This document shows positions 20,841 to 30,011 of a stretch of 64,000 bases of DNA, piece after piece. Source of the stretch: Dactylonectria macrodidyma (taxonomy: Eukaryota > Ascomycota > Sordariomycetes > Hypocreales > Nectriaceae). Each line of letters opens with the position of its first letter. The first letter of the stretch is position 1. The translations under genes and the position numbers were made by a program. Under the pieces are notes generated by a model. The model saw only the letters and a list, made by a program, of their open reading frames with translations. It was not told the DNA's origin and did no database searches. The stretch is from positions 1,984,001-2,048,000 of the forward strand of contig JAGMUV010000001.1 of NCBI GenBank assembly GCA_020744425.1, given 5' to 3'.

Positions 20841-21734
20841 CTATTTGGAGTAAAAAGAATGTCCCCTCCCTTGTGATCGAGTCATCATCTTCCGTCGGCG
20901 GTCTCGATCCTCTGGTCCAGCCATGGATCGCCGCTTCCTCATCCCCTCCGCATCTGGCACTGCCTTGCGCTTATTCGTTGGAAGCGGTGTACCCTCACGG
21001 GACCAGCCCAAGCCGTCACTATCAGGCCGTCCCAATGCTTTCGTCCTGTGCTCGAGTCCCTGAGTTGCTCTAGGCCGAGTTTGTGGCTCAAACTGGGTCT
21101 CACCTAGTTCATGCTCCGGATCATTTAGCAGAGAAAGCAGTGACTCATCGATTCCCTGTTCAGTCACCGGGGGAGTCCTGCCATATACCGTATGGTGGTG
21201 CTCAGGAACTGGAGTGACTCGAAGCGACTCGGAAGACTGGCTTTCGTAACCGGACCTCAAAAGGTTGGCCTGGTGAGGCATAGGAGCCATCTCTGGAAAT
21301 GGAGTCTCTCGGCACGAATCGGAAGAATGGCTCTCCGGGGCAGACCGCAAGAAGTTGGTCTGGTGCGACATGGAGGGCAGCTCGGGACATGGTGTCCCCC
21401 GATGCGGCTCGGAGGGCTGGTTGCTAGGAGCGGGTGCTCGGTCGGTCGGGACCACAGACCGACGAGCAGCCACCGTATCAAAATCATCGGGCCCGCATAT
21501 ATTTTGAGGCCTCACGCCAGCTGACTCGAAGAACTCATAGAGTTCAGGCCACTCTTCTTTCCTATGAGAGGCGTAGGCAAGTGCTTCTTCACATCCAGGG
21601 ATCGTAGCACCGCTGGGTTGGATAAAAACCACAACCTTGGGGTGCAGCAAGTTGAACAGAGTATTACCCTTCTTGAAGAGTCCGTTCGTACGGATCTGGA
21701 AAGAACGACTTGGTGTGATCGGTGTGCGAGACAT
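20841..21734 (-). CDS. MADS-box-like protein
   Basis: A 297-residue intronless frame from the ATG at 21734. Residues 9-42 (SFQIRTNGLFKKGNTLFNLL, then VVVFIQPSG) align by eye with the core of a MADS domain, where RxxGLxKKAxEL and an xVxxIxF strand are typical. The canonical basic start is weak, so it is a diverged member. Residues about 95-195 hold two to three copies of a roughly 35-residue Ser/Pro/His repeat (FLRSAPESHSSDSC / LLRSGYESQSSESL). The C-terminus is basic (RKRRSMAGPEDRDRRRKM). It is probably a nuclear DNA-binding protein. The gene ends 14 bases from the patatin gene stop in tail-to-tail arrangement. Confidence 0.65.
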   Translation of the reverse strand: MSRTPITPSRSFQIRTNGLFKKGNTLFNLLHPKVVVFIQPSGATIPGCEEALAYASHRKEEWPELYEFFESAGVRPQNICGPDDFDTVAARRSVVPTDRAPAPSNQPSEPHRGTPCPELPSMSHQTNFLRSAPESHSSDSCRETPFPEMAPMPHQANLLRSGYESQSSESLRVTPVPEHHHTVYGRTPPVTEQGIDESLLSLLNDPEHELGETQFEPQTRPRATQGLEHRTKALGRPDSDGLGWSREGTPLPTNKRKAVPDAEGMRKRRSMAGPEDRDRRRKMMTRSQGRGHSFYSK

Positions 21735-21770
21735 GATGGATGATGGTTGAATGGATTATAAAGTATAAGG

Positions 21771-21795
21771 TGAGTGTGAGTGAGTGAGTGAGTGA

Positions 21796-21844
<49 letters not shown>
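21771..21844. repeat. Microsatellite (GAGT)n followed by (GT)n
   Basis: A run of gagt units passes into about 20 gt units, 40-110 bases upstream of the minus-strand MADS-like start, so it lies in its leader or promoter. Confidence 0.9.
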
Positions 21845-21846
<2 letters not shown>

Positions 21847-22397
21847 GAATCTCTCTCTGAATGAACATTTCGACTATTTATCTTGAAATGAGAAGGAGCC
21901 TCTATTGTACTTTGCGCCTTTGAGCTCTATAGCGAGACCCCGATTTACACGGATTGTGAAGGCGCAGCGACGTGATTGGATCGCGCCTATGAGCTGTAAT
22001 CCATATCCTGTTCTAATTTCAGAATGAATGCCAGCCCTCCGTGGTTGCCTAAATTAGAAGAACGGCGCCTGCACCCGAGAAGTTGATTGGACGATGCGCT
22101 ACGGTCATGATTGGCTATAGACATCTACATGTACAGGTGGATTGTCAGTTTGCAGCAAACTGTTAGCCGGGAAGCGCACGGCTGCAGGGCGGCTCGGTGT
22201 CGAATCAGCTCTGCTTTGGCTTCCCCCCATCAAAGCTCGTAGAAGCGCCGGCCGGACTTTGGAAATCTCGCCGGCCAAAGCGTGGAGCACATTTATGCTG
22301 GTTTGTCGTGAGAGGATGTCAGAAGCTCCAACTCAACCCTCCGACATACCAACAATCTTGAACTTTGTCAGTATTTTGACTCACAGCACGTCCAACA
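21845..22397. other. Divergent intergenic region
   Basis: The region between the MADS-like gene and the ferric reductase. A long plus-strand frame from 22142 overlaps the reductase in another frame and is not supported. An upstream exon of the reductase could lie here. Confidence 0.4.
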
Positions 22398-24461
22398 ATG
22401 AAGGCATCACGCGTGATCGCACGTTTTCGATTCTATCTCTTGCGACCATGGAAAATTCCCAGTCTTATACCGTGGGGACTTTCTCACGCACCGTACACCA
22501 CTTGGGATGGCAAGACAATTACTTGGGGCCATCTGGGGCTCCTGGGGCTCTGGCTTATAGCGAACATCATGATCGTCATGAACTGGAAGTGGCTGTCGCC
22601 ACTTGGTCCACCGGGGAGGAGAGCGGCGCTGGCAGCTGCACTCAACCTCATCCCCGTGATCCTCGGCGGAAGGACTTGTCATGTCGCCGATTTTCTCGGT
22701 CTGTCACTGCACTTCTATTACCTACTTCATCACTGGCTGGCAAGGATCGCGCTGTTGCAGACAGTTGTGCACGCTGGCATCCACATTCACCAGCAAGAGA
22801 GATGGACGGTCCAATCGGGAATGGGAATCGCAGTAGGTATGCATCCCTATCTCCGTTAGAGTCTAGGCTTATGTCTACAATAGGCCATGCTTCTCTTCAT
22901 TATTATTACTTGCTCATCTTTCTTCTACGTCAGAAGGAAGAACACAGTCATGTTTGTATGGTGTCACAAGGCACTGGCATACCTCTCGCTTGGCTTCCTT
23001 CTCACACATCTTTGGCTCGTTCATCCACTTAATCGTCGTATAGCCGGGATTGGTTTGCTTTTTATCACCGCGATTTCTCTCCTTATTATGTTGCATCGTT
23101 GGTTTCGTCGCCAAAAAGCTCAAGCAGACGTTGCGAAATGTTTACTTATCGAAAAAGAACCTGACACCGAGGAGACGGCAGACAAGACAAAGTCAAAAGC
23201 GTTGGCAAAGATCGATACCGGGGCAGCTCGAGTCAAGTTTCGGCTGCCCACGGACATTCGTATCTATCCAGGCGCCTATTTCTACATCTTCTACCATCAA
23301 GAATCTTTTTGGAGGCGACACCTCGGGGTGCCTATGATGGTCTACACTTGGCCCATGTCAAATCCGACTTCCTGGACTGATGGTAAGAGTTCGGCATCCG
23401 AGCTAACTTTCCTAGTTGAAGACCGCCCATACCTTGCTCCTCTACTGTCAGGGAGAAAGCCCAGCATCACCATTGACGGCCCATACGGTCGGGATCTTAG
23501 ACTTGGCGAGTACGACCATGTATTTCTTTTAGCTGAGGGCATCGGAATTGCTGCAGTGATTCCATTCGCATTCGCCCTTGCCCATAGAAGACAATACGAC
23601 CGTCTGGCAAAAAGGTCACCCTTCCCCGGATCGGACAGGCAACCCACGTCGCCACCCCAAATCCATATGACCAGTACCCACACTACCATGCCAACCACAT
23701 CTGTTTCAGAACGTACGGAAGGAGACCATCGACGACTTCATCTTGATAAGACAAGACGAGTAACCCTCATATGGGCGATGGAGGAGAGCTCTCAATTAGA
23801 GTGGGCGCGGGACGAGATCAATCAATTGATGAACCTTGACCCGCCATCGGTAGGATCTTAAGTCGCACCACCCAATCATCACTAACTGCGATAGGCGCTT
23901 CTCCATGTCTATGTTTACCAGCCGACGGAGCCTGATCCGACTAAGCCCAGTCAAAACAACGTCCAGCAGGAGCTAGAGGCGTGCAACAAGTTTCCCAAAC
24001 ATTGCAAACTCAAATATCTGCCGAAGAATCACTGGGCTGAGAGACTGCAGTTTCAGATGGAGGAATATATGAGGACATCACCAGGTACAATAGTTACTGC
24101 CGGTAAGATAATCCCTTCTTCAAGCTATACGAGCCTCTAATGTGTCCGAGTCTCTGGAACACCGGTGTTCCGGCAGGTAGCCAGAAACATCACCCGGGAG
24201 AACCCTCGAGCAACCTTTTACGAGCTCGAACACCAGCCAGTTCCACGATCGAACCCCGATATAAATCTCCCACCGGAGGTAGTGTCGAGGTTTCCGCCTA
24301 CCTTGCCTGCCCTTCCTCAGGACGTCCGGCGGCCTGTGCAAGTCATGCACAGGGAAAATGAGACGAGCATGGCGGGCTCAGTCAAGGTGGTGCAGAATTA
24401 TGAGCATTACGAAATGTCAATAGTACAGAAGAGGCAGTTGACAGGAAATAATTCAGTCTAG
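22398..24461 (+). CDS. Ferric reductase-like transmembrane protein (FRE family)
   Basis: Four exons, 22398-22832, 22884-23849, 23895-24102 and 24151-24461, give 639 residues. All three introns are 45-50 bases with good acceptors. The membrane part has two His pairs about 13-14 residues apart (HHWLARIALLQTVVH and CHKALAYLSLGFLLTH), as expected for two haems. A flavin domain follows (FRLPTDIRIYPGAYFYI) and a nicotinamide-binding Gly-rich strand (FLLAEGIGIAAVIPFAFAL). The usual HPFT-type flavin motif reads VPMMVYTW. The C-terminal VARNITRENPRATFYELEHQ is typical. The family moves electrons from NADPH through FAD and haem across the plasma membrane to reduce Fe(III). An upstream exon may be missing from the model. 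Ferric reductases are a Starship-enriched class. Confidence 0.8.
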
Positions 24462-24478
24462 TCGCTATCAAATAGATC

Positions 24479-24500
24479 CCTCTCGAGCCGGCTCGAGAGG
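24479..24500. terminator. Perfect 22-bp palindrome after the ferric reductase gene
   Basis: cctctcgagccggctcgagagg is a perfect palindrome 18 bases after the ferric reductase stop and 35 bases beyond the stop of the minus-strand fragment at 24535. It shares a 16-base core with the palindrome at 24804. A terminator or a protein-binding site are both possible; the role is not shown by the sequence. Confidence 0.45.
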
Positions 24501-24534
24501 TTTTGAAACCACTGAAACGATCCAAACAACAGGG

Positions 24535-24729
24535 CTAGTCCGCGAACCCGAATCCAAGCTCAATGAGCGCCCTGCGAAGACATGGAACCAGGATTCCAAG
24601 AAGTAGCATCATATGCCTCACAGTTGGAGGATCATCTAACCAGAAGTCCTCAGTGACGGACATCATTGCTATCGACTTCAGTGCTTTGTTCAATGTATAG
24701 AGCGCTCCTATTATTGCCTGGAGGTCCAA
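24535..24729 (-). pseudogene. Duplicated 3' fragment of the gene at 24862-25461
   Basis: The 64-codon frame has no ATG at its start. Its end, LLLGILVPCLRRALIELG, parallels LLLGILVPHLKKINQLMG at the end of the neighbouring gene, and the upstream part (LNKALKSIAM vs LSNALKKLVI) also aligns. Stop codons are 327 bases apart and the following palindromes 325 bases apart, so the copy arose by tandem duplication of a 3' end. Confidence 0.65.
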
Positions 24730-24803
24730 GTTGAGTCGTTCGTCTTTAAAATAAGATTAAACCAGGGGTTTTCTTGGACACAAAATCATCTGTAGCTGGA
24801 CTA

Positions 24804-24827
24804 AAATCTCGAGCCGGCTCGAGATTT
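24804..24827. terminator. Perfect 24-bp palindrome after the gene at 24862-25461
   Basis: The palindrome has the core ctcgagccggctcgag flanked by aaat and attt. It lies 35 bases past the stop of the minus-strand gene, the same spacing as the palindrome at 24479 from its fragment. It could form a stable hairpin in the transcript. Confidence 0.45.
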
Positions 24828-24861
24828 GTTTAATCTACTGTTTCTAACACTCAAAACTTCA

Positions 24862-25461
24862 TCAAGGTCCACCTGGTGGGGAACCCATGAGCTGATTGAT
24901 TTTTTTGAGGTGCGGAACGAGAATCCCCAAAAGTAGCAAACGGCTAGCCAGGGCGGCCGGGTCTTCCGCTATTTCTCCATTTCGTTGAATCCTATCCATA
25001 TCGATAACAAGCTTCTTTAATGCATTAGAAAGGTATTGGGCCATTGTCCAAAGTTGAGCAAGGTCCTCTAGAAATGCATTACTAAGAAAGTGTTGAAGCA
25101 AGTCTCGGTTGATGCGGTGAGGGTTTGTCAGGTACTCCTGGGCACGGCTATCTGACCCAGCCAAATTGAAGATGAATGATTGCTGATGAAGAGCCCGTTT
25201 TACAGCCTCAGTGAAATGCTGGGAGAATGCACTGTATGAAACGGAGAAGGGTACTGATTGTGTCTGGCTAATAACAGTTTCTAGCCACTCAGAAATATCG
25301 TCGTTCAAGTCATCTTCGTGTATCTCAAAATCCTCGGGGGGTTCTTGGTAATAACCCAACGCATGGGGAGGCCTGTATCTGTGACGGTTTTCCTGGTCTG
25401 ACATGTCTGAATAATCTTCTATGAGCGTAGTATCAGATGTATGACCATCTACGTAAGCCAT
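24862..25461 (-). CDS. Hypothetical acidic helical protein
   Basis: A 199-residue intronless frame from the ATG at 25461 (MAYVDGHTSD). Residues 1-60 are acidic and polar. Residues 60-195 look mostly alpha-helical (ISEWLETVISQTQ, FTEAVKRALHQQSF, YLSNALKKLVIDMDRIQ, ending SRLLLLGILVPHLKKI). No known domain recognised. Its 3' end has been duplicated downstream (24535-24729), and it is divergent from the large repeat protein gene at 25763. Confidence 0.6.
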   Translation of the reverse strand: MAYVDGHTSDTTLIEDYSDMSDQENRHRYRPPHALGYYQEPPEDFEIHEDDLNDDISEWLETVISQTQSVPFSVSYSAFSQHFTEAVKRALHQQSFIFNLAGSDSRAQEYLTNPHRINRDLLQHFLSNAFLEDLAQLWTMAQYLSNALKKLVIDMDRIQRNGEIAEDPAALASRLLLLGILVPHLKKINQLMGSPPGGP

Positions 25462-25762
25462 CGTGGATTATGACAATGAAGAGCCAATTCGGAGATAGAT
25501 ATCAGGCTCTTATAGGAAAGGTCTCCAGCCATTTCACGAAATTATAATTCTTTACCTCCATCCTGTTTAAGTATTCTGAATCCAGTTCTCTATACTGGTG
25601 ATTCTGGGGGCTTCTTCTCCAAAAGCAGAGATTGGTTCTCAAGAAGCAGAAGTTGGAATTTGTAGATAAAGATTGTTTATAAATACCCGTGCTACACCTT
25701 TCATCTCAGCAACGACGAATACAAAACAACCACACCTACACCAAACATCAACCACGAACACC
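25462..25762. promoter_or_regulatory. Bidirectional upstream region with TATA box
   Basis: The 300 bases between two divergent starts contain TTTATAAATA at about 25676, some 85 bases before the plus-strand ATG at 25763, followed by a CA-rich leader ending accaccatgg-like context. Confidence 0.45.
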
Positions 25763-28700
25763 ATGGAAAAGAATTCGAGACTAGCAAGACAGTTTCTACG
25801 GCTCAAGGGTTCAACACATCACAACAAAGACCTCGTCACTAATGATGATGTCCGGCGTGCAAAGCTACTTCAAGCGGATCCGAATATTCAGATAGGTCAA
25901 GAGGTAATTTATCTCAAAAAGTGGGATAAAGTCTCATCATTGATGGATGATCTGGCTGAATGGCGTCTCGAAGTGGATAAACTTGTTCCAGAAAAGTCGT
26001 TGTTGACAAAGGCTTGGGAACGTATAACCCCTAAGAAAGCTGGCCACTCTTCTGAGCACCACCCTGAATCTGATCCATCCACGGAGCAGGTTGCGACTGA
26101 TCGCCCTGGGTTTGATCCTAGTGATCAGTTCACTGACCCTGATGAGCCTTATCCTGGTGATCAATCCTCTAACCCTGATGAGCTTGATCCTGGTGATCAA
26201 TCCTCTAACCCTGATGAGCTTGATCCTGGTGATCAATCCTCTAACCCTGATGAGCTTGATCCTGGTGATCAATCCTCTAACCCTGATGAGCTTGATCCTG
26301 GTGATCAACCACATGAACACGAGTCCGCTAGAGCTCAATCAACCACTAGGTACCACGCCACAGCTGAGCCCGATGAAGTCGGTGAAGGGTACCATACCCC
26401 TCCGGCAGAGTCGCAGCCGAGCAATAAAGCTTTAGGAAAACGGCGTGCAGGTGAAACCCAAGCGTTTCCCATCACATTTTCTTCACATGAAGGCACCCCA
26501 GATCCCCCGCCTAAGAAGCCTGGTACAGAAGAGTTTCCCATCAAGCTTTCTTCGAGTGAAAGCACACCAGAACGCCAGCTTGATGCGCAAGATAAGCATC
26601 TACTTTCGAAAATGGACGAATTCGGAAAAACCCTGGAATCATTCAAAAAAGAAAAAAACGGCCCTAATGACAATGGTGGTCGTGGTGGAGGGAGCGATGA
26701 AGAAAGCAGTGATGGAGGTGGTGGAGGAGGAGGAGGAGGTGGAGGAGGTGGAGGAGATAGAGGAGGTGGAGGAGGTGGAGGAGGTGGTGGAGATGGAAGA
26801 AGAAGTGATGGAGGAGGAGGAGGAGATGGAAGAAGAAGTGGTGGAGGAGGTGGAGGAGATAGAGGAGGTGGAGGAGGTGGTGGAGATAGAGGAGGTGGAG
26901 GAGGTGGTGGAGATGGAAGAAGAAGTGATGGAGGAGGAGGAGGAGATGGAAGAAGAAGTGGTGGAGGAGGTGGAGGAGATAGAGGAGGTGGTGGAGATGA
27001 AGAAGAAGTGATGGAGGAGGAGGAGGAGATGGAAGAAGAAGTGGTGGAGGAGGTGGAGGAGATAGAGGAGGTGGTGGAGATGGAGGAAGAAGTGGTGGAG
27101 GAGGTAGAGGAGGTGGAGGATGGTGGTGGAGATGGAGGAAGAAGTGGTGGAGGAGGTGGAGGAGGTGGAGGAGATAGAGGAGGTGGTGGAGATGGAGGAA
27201 GAAGTGGTGGAGGAGGTGGAGGAGATAGAGGAGGAGGAGGAGGTGGTGGAGGAGGAGGAGGAGGAGGAGGAGGAGGAGGAGGAGGAGGAGGAGGAGGAGG
27301 AGGAGGAGGAGGAGGAGGAGGAGGAGGAGGAGGAGGAGGAGGAGGAGGAGGAGGAGGAGGTGGTGGTGGTGGTGGTGGAGATGGAGGAAGAAGTGATAGT
27401 GGAGGAGGCGGAGAAGGGAGCTGTACTGCCCTCAACTTTGACCCGTTCGAATGGGAGGAAGACCACCCGCCTAACGATGACGGATATATGGAAAGGCCGC
27501 CGTTCTTCTACCGAGGCGAACCCCTAACCGAAGACCTCATTCAAGCCCCGTCATGGTTCGAATGGTTGTGGTTCCAGGTGAAAGACCCTAGTGGGGGTCC
27601 TGGAACTCGGGTATGGGGCCTACTCAATGGGAAGACTCAGAAAGGATCTTTTTGCTTCTCTATCCCCGGAAATGGACGATCACAGGGCTTGATAGCATCT
27701 GCCAAGGTTTACGGCAAGAAGATCAAGTCCAAGTTAAGCGAGTATCAAATGCGTATGATACATCTCGAATATGGCGATTTGGAAGACATTGAAGATAGAG
27801 ATATTATGGAAGATCCACCGCTGGAAGTCGCTTTTGAAAGAGGGGCGCAGAACACGGTTCAAAAGGGAACGGCACTTCTCTTATTCCGTATACCTGACCG
27901 AGGAGAGGTTTGGTATTCAAAGTCTGACATCCCTGGACCTGTAAAGCTGGAAGCTTACTTGGATTATGTGGTTGAAAGGCCCTCTTGGAATCATCCAAAA
28001 GCTCTTAGCAGTGACATACCTAATCCGCTTAACGTCAAGAGGATTCGCGAAAGAGACCTTGCAATACTTCGAGAACAATTTCGATATAATTCCACCAATC
28101 AACAGCCACTATCACCTGTTTCAACGGCCTCAGCTCAGCTTCCACCGCAGCATTATCAAAATGGACTCCAAACTCCAGTATCCAGACAATCACCTCAGCC
28201 TTATCGAATGGGAAGCCAAGCTCCTTTCGATCCACAGAGAAACTCTAGGGGTCCGTCATTCCAACCTCCAGATCGAATGGGAAGCCAAGCTCCTTTCGGT
28301 CCACTGAGAAACGCTAGGGCTCCGTCCTTCCAACCTTCGGGTCGAATGGGAAGTCAAGCTCCTCTCGATCCACAGAGAAACTCTAGGGGTCCGTCATTAC
28401 AACCTCCAGATCGAATGGGAAGCCAAGATCCTTTCGATCCACTGAGAAACGCTAGGGCTCCGTCCTTCCAACCTTCGGGTCGAATGGGAAGCCAAGCTCC
28501 TTTCGATCCAGGCCCGTCATTCCAACCTTCGGGTCGAATGGGAAGTCAAGCTCCTCTCGATCCACAGAGAAACTCTAGGGGTCCGTCATTACAACCTTCA
28601 GATCGAATGGGAAGTCAAGCTCCTCTCGATCCACAGAGAAACACTAGGGGTCCGTCGTTCCAACCTCCTGGTCGAATGGGAAGTCAAGCTCCTCTCGATC

Positions 28701-29080
28701 CACAGAGAAACTCTAGGAGTGTGTCGTTCCAACCCTCAGATCGGATGGGGAGTCAGGCTCCTCGGGTCCCTCCGGGAAATACCAGGGGTCCGTATAAGCC
28801 TTCAGATCAAATGGAACGAATGGAAAGGAACCCTCCATATGATCAATGGGGATCATACAGAGATTCTGTGGCCCAGTCTCACCAGCCTTCAGGCCAATGG
28901 AGACAAAAGCATTATCAGAGAGATTTTGATGACCGACAAACTATAGAGGACAGAATCTTCGAACTGGAATCCCAATTATATCAAAGGAATTATGGTGTAC
29001 CCCGAGTTCAGTGGAATGACTCCGATGAAGAAACACCACCTCGGGAATTTCCTTACGCACATGGGGCCCTGAGGTGGTAG
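25763..29080 (+). CDS. Large repeat-rich protein with Gly/Glu tract
   Basis: A 1105-residue intronless frame from the ATG at 25763 (MEKNSRLARQFLRLKG). An N-terminal 120-residue region is followed by about five copies of a 12-residue repeat DQSSNPDELDPG (residues about 126-182). Residues about 318-548 are a Gly/Arg/Asp tract encoded by GGA/GGT triplets, with a Glu/Val-rich island at about 413-453. A globular-looking segment follows at about 555-780 (HPPNDDGYMERPPFFYRGEP, FEWLWFQVKDPSGGPG). The tail has about eight copies of a 23-residue unit (RMGSQAPLDPQRNSRGPSFQ). No family recognised. A decayed partial relative of the globular segment lies downstream at 29300-29919. Confidence 0.65.
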   Translation: MEKNSRLARQFLRLKGSTHHNKDLVTNDDVRRAKLLQADPNIQIGQEVIYLKKWDKVSSLMDDLAEWRLEVDKLVPEKSLLTKAWERITPKKAGHSSEHHPESDPSTEQVATDRPGFDPSDQFTDPDEPYPGDQSSNPDELDPGDQSSNPDELDPGDQSSNPDELDPGDQSSNPDELDPGDQPHEHESARAQSTTRYHATAEPDEVGEGYHTPPAESQPSNKALGKRRAGETQAFPITFSSHEGTPDPPPKKPGTEEFPIKLSSSESTPERQLDAQDKHLLSKMDEFGKTLESFKKEKNGPNDNGGRGGGSDEESSDGGGGGGGGGGGGGGDRGGGGGGGGGGDGRRSDGGGGGDGRRSGGGGGGDRGGGGGGGDRGGGGGGGDGRRSDGGGGGDGRRSGGGGGGDRGGGGDEEEVMEEEEEMEEEVVEEVEEIEEVVEMEEEVVEEVEEVEDGGGDGGRSGGGGGGGGGDRGGGGDGGRSGGGGGGDRGGGGGGGGGGGGGGGGGGGGGGGGGGGGGGGGGGGGGGGGGGGGGGGGGGDGGRSDSGGGGEGSCTALNFDPFEWEEDHPPNDDGYMERPPFFYRGEPLTEDLIQAPSWFEWLWFQVKDPSGGPGTRVWGLLNGKTQKGSFCFSIPGNGRSQGLIASAKVYGKKIKSKLSEYQMRMIHLEYGDLEDIEDRDIMEDPPLEVAFERGAQNTVQKGTALLLFRIPDRGEVWYSKSDIPGPVKLEAYLDYVVERPSWNHPKALSSDIPNPLNVKRIRERDLAILREQFRYNSTNQQPLSPVSTASAQLPPQHYQNGLQTPVSRQSPQPYRMGSQAPFDPQRNSRGPSFQPPDRMGSQAPFGPLRNARAPSFQPSGRMGSQAPLDPQRNSRGPSLQPPDRMGSQDPFDPLRNARAPSFQPSGRMGSQAPFDPGPSFQPSGRMGSQAPLDPQRNSRGPSLQPSDRMGSQAPLDPQRNTRGPSFQPPGRMGSQAPLDPQRNSRSVSFQPSDRMGSQAPRVPPGNTRGPYKPSDQMERMERNPPYDQWGSYRDSVAQSHQPSGQWRQKHYQRDFDDRQTIEDRIFELESQLYQRNYGVPRVQWNDSDEETPPREFPYAHGALRW
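26138..26308. repeat. 36-bp tandem repeat inside the large repeat protein gene
   Basis: About 4.7 copies of a unit beginning gatgagcttgatcctggtga encode the 12-residue repeat. The inner copies are identical, which suggests recent expansion. Confidence 0.85.
26715..27405. repeat. GGA/GGT trinucleotide-rich purine tract
   Basis: Almost 700 bases of G and A with occasional T on the plus strand. It ends in an uninterrupted (GGA)n of over 100 bases at about 27246-27360 and a (GGT)n run. Larger units containing gatggaagaagaagtg are repeated inside it. Such a strand could form triplex or G-quadruplex structures and is likely to be length-variable. Confidence 0.9.
28205..28790. repeat. 69-bp tandem repeat inside the large repeat protein gene
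   Basis: About eight copies, some shortened, of a 69-base unit starting cgaatgggaagycaagctcc. They encode the 23-residue C-terminal repeat. One copy near 28508 has lost most of its middle without breaking frame. Confidence 0.8.
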
Positions 29081-29299
29081 TGATAGCCCTTAGCTAGAAT
29101 AAAGTAATGAACTAAAACAGGTACACATACTTAGGAGATGCAATAGTTGAAATAAGGTTGTTATCACTTACTGCCCGCAGAAAGCAATCTTATTTGAACT
29201 CCCACGTGATTGCATTATATTCTCTAGACCATATTGTTGACTAACTCAAGGGCCAGTCTCTACATACTTAGTGACAAAGGAGAAGGTGAACCACTATCT

Positions 29300-29919
29300 G
29301 TTACTGAGGACTTCGAAGAGTCATCATTATCAGAAGCATCCATACGGCATTTCTTAACTGGTCGATCTTGAATCAAGGCAGCGATGATGACGACAGCGAG
29401 GATGACGATGATGTCGATCGAGGCAAAAATCCACGATCCTTCAACCACACATGGGAAAGAACTCACCCTCCGAACAGGGAGGGATACATGAAACAACCTC
29501 GATGCCTACGGCGAGGAAGGAACAGGGACTATACCATCATATTCGATATATACTATGATTTGGCATAAAATTTAGGGTGTGGATTTTGATCCGAATCTTC
29601 TAGAACGAAGAATTTGGGCGTGGTTCGCAATGCCCTCCAGGGCAAGATTGGAGGGAACACGACAACCTTCAGGGAAGGGGAGGGTACCCTTCTTCCGTGT
29701 CTGATCATTTTTAACTAGGTAGTGAATTCAGGCTTTGCTAGACGACCTTATGTCATGGTTCTCATATATGGCGAGGTCTTGGCACAGGAATCCCTAAAGA
29801 CAAGCTTGGTATGTTATGTTGAAAACTCATATCGTTGTATTGCTCCTCTAGACCTAAAAGAGCCGGCCTCTTCATATTCTTTCTCTGTTACTGTGATCGA
29901 CAAGATGCAACCGTGTTGA
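29300..29919 (+). pseudogene. Decayed remnant related to the large repeat protein
   Basis: The frame near 29430-29520 reads WERTHPPNREGYMKQPRCLR, matching WEEDHPPNDDGYMERPPFFY in the gene upstream. The next frames are broken by stops, and a further fragment at 29722-29919 is in a different frame. No start or full domain is preserved. Confidence 0.5.
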
Positions 29920-30011
29920 TATTTGGAGAAACTAAAGGAGAACTGTCATGAGATCCAGCAGTACGCCGTTTCTTTGTCGGTCGAGCCTCGATCAGTTCTG
30001 CCTAGTAGCCA

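Noticed and set aside
22142..23032. 296-codon plus-strand frame before and across the ferric reductase
   Set aside because: It runs in another frame through exon 1 and intron 1 of the reductase; the reductase frame has clear family motifs.
26335..27466. Minus-strand poly-Pro and poly-Ser frames and plus-strand poly-Glu frames
   Set aside because: Alternative-frame readings of the GGA/GGT tract; the plus Gly frame joins unique coding sequence on both sides.
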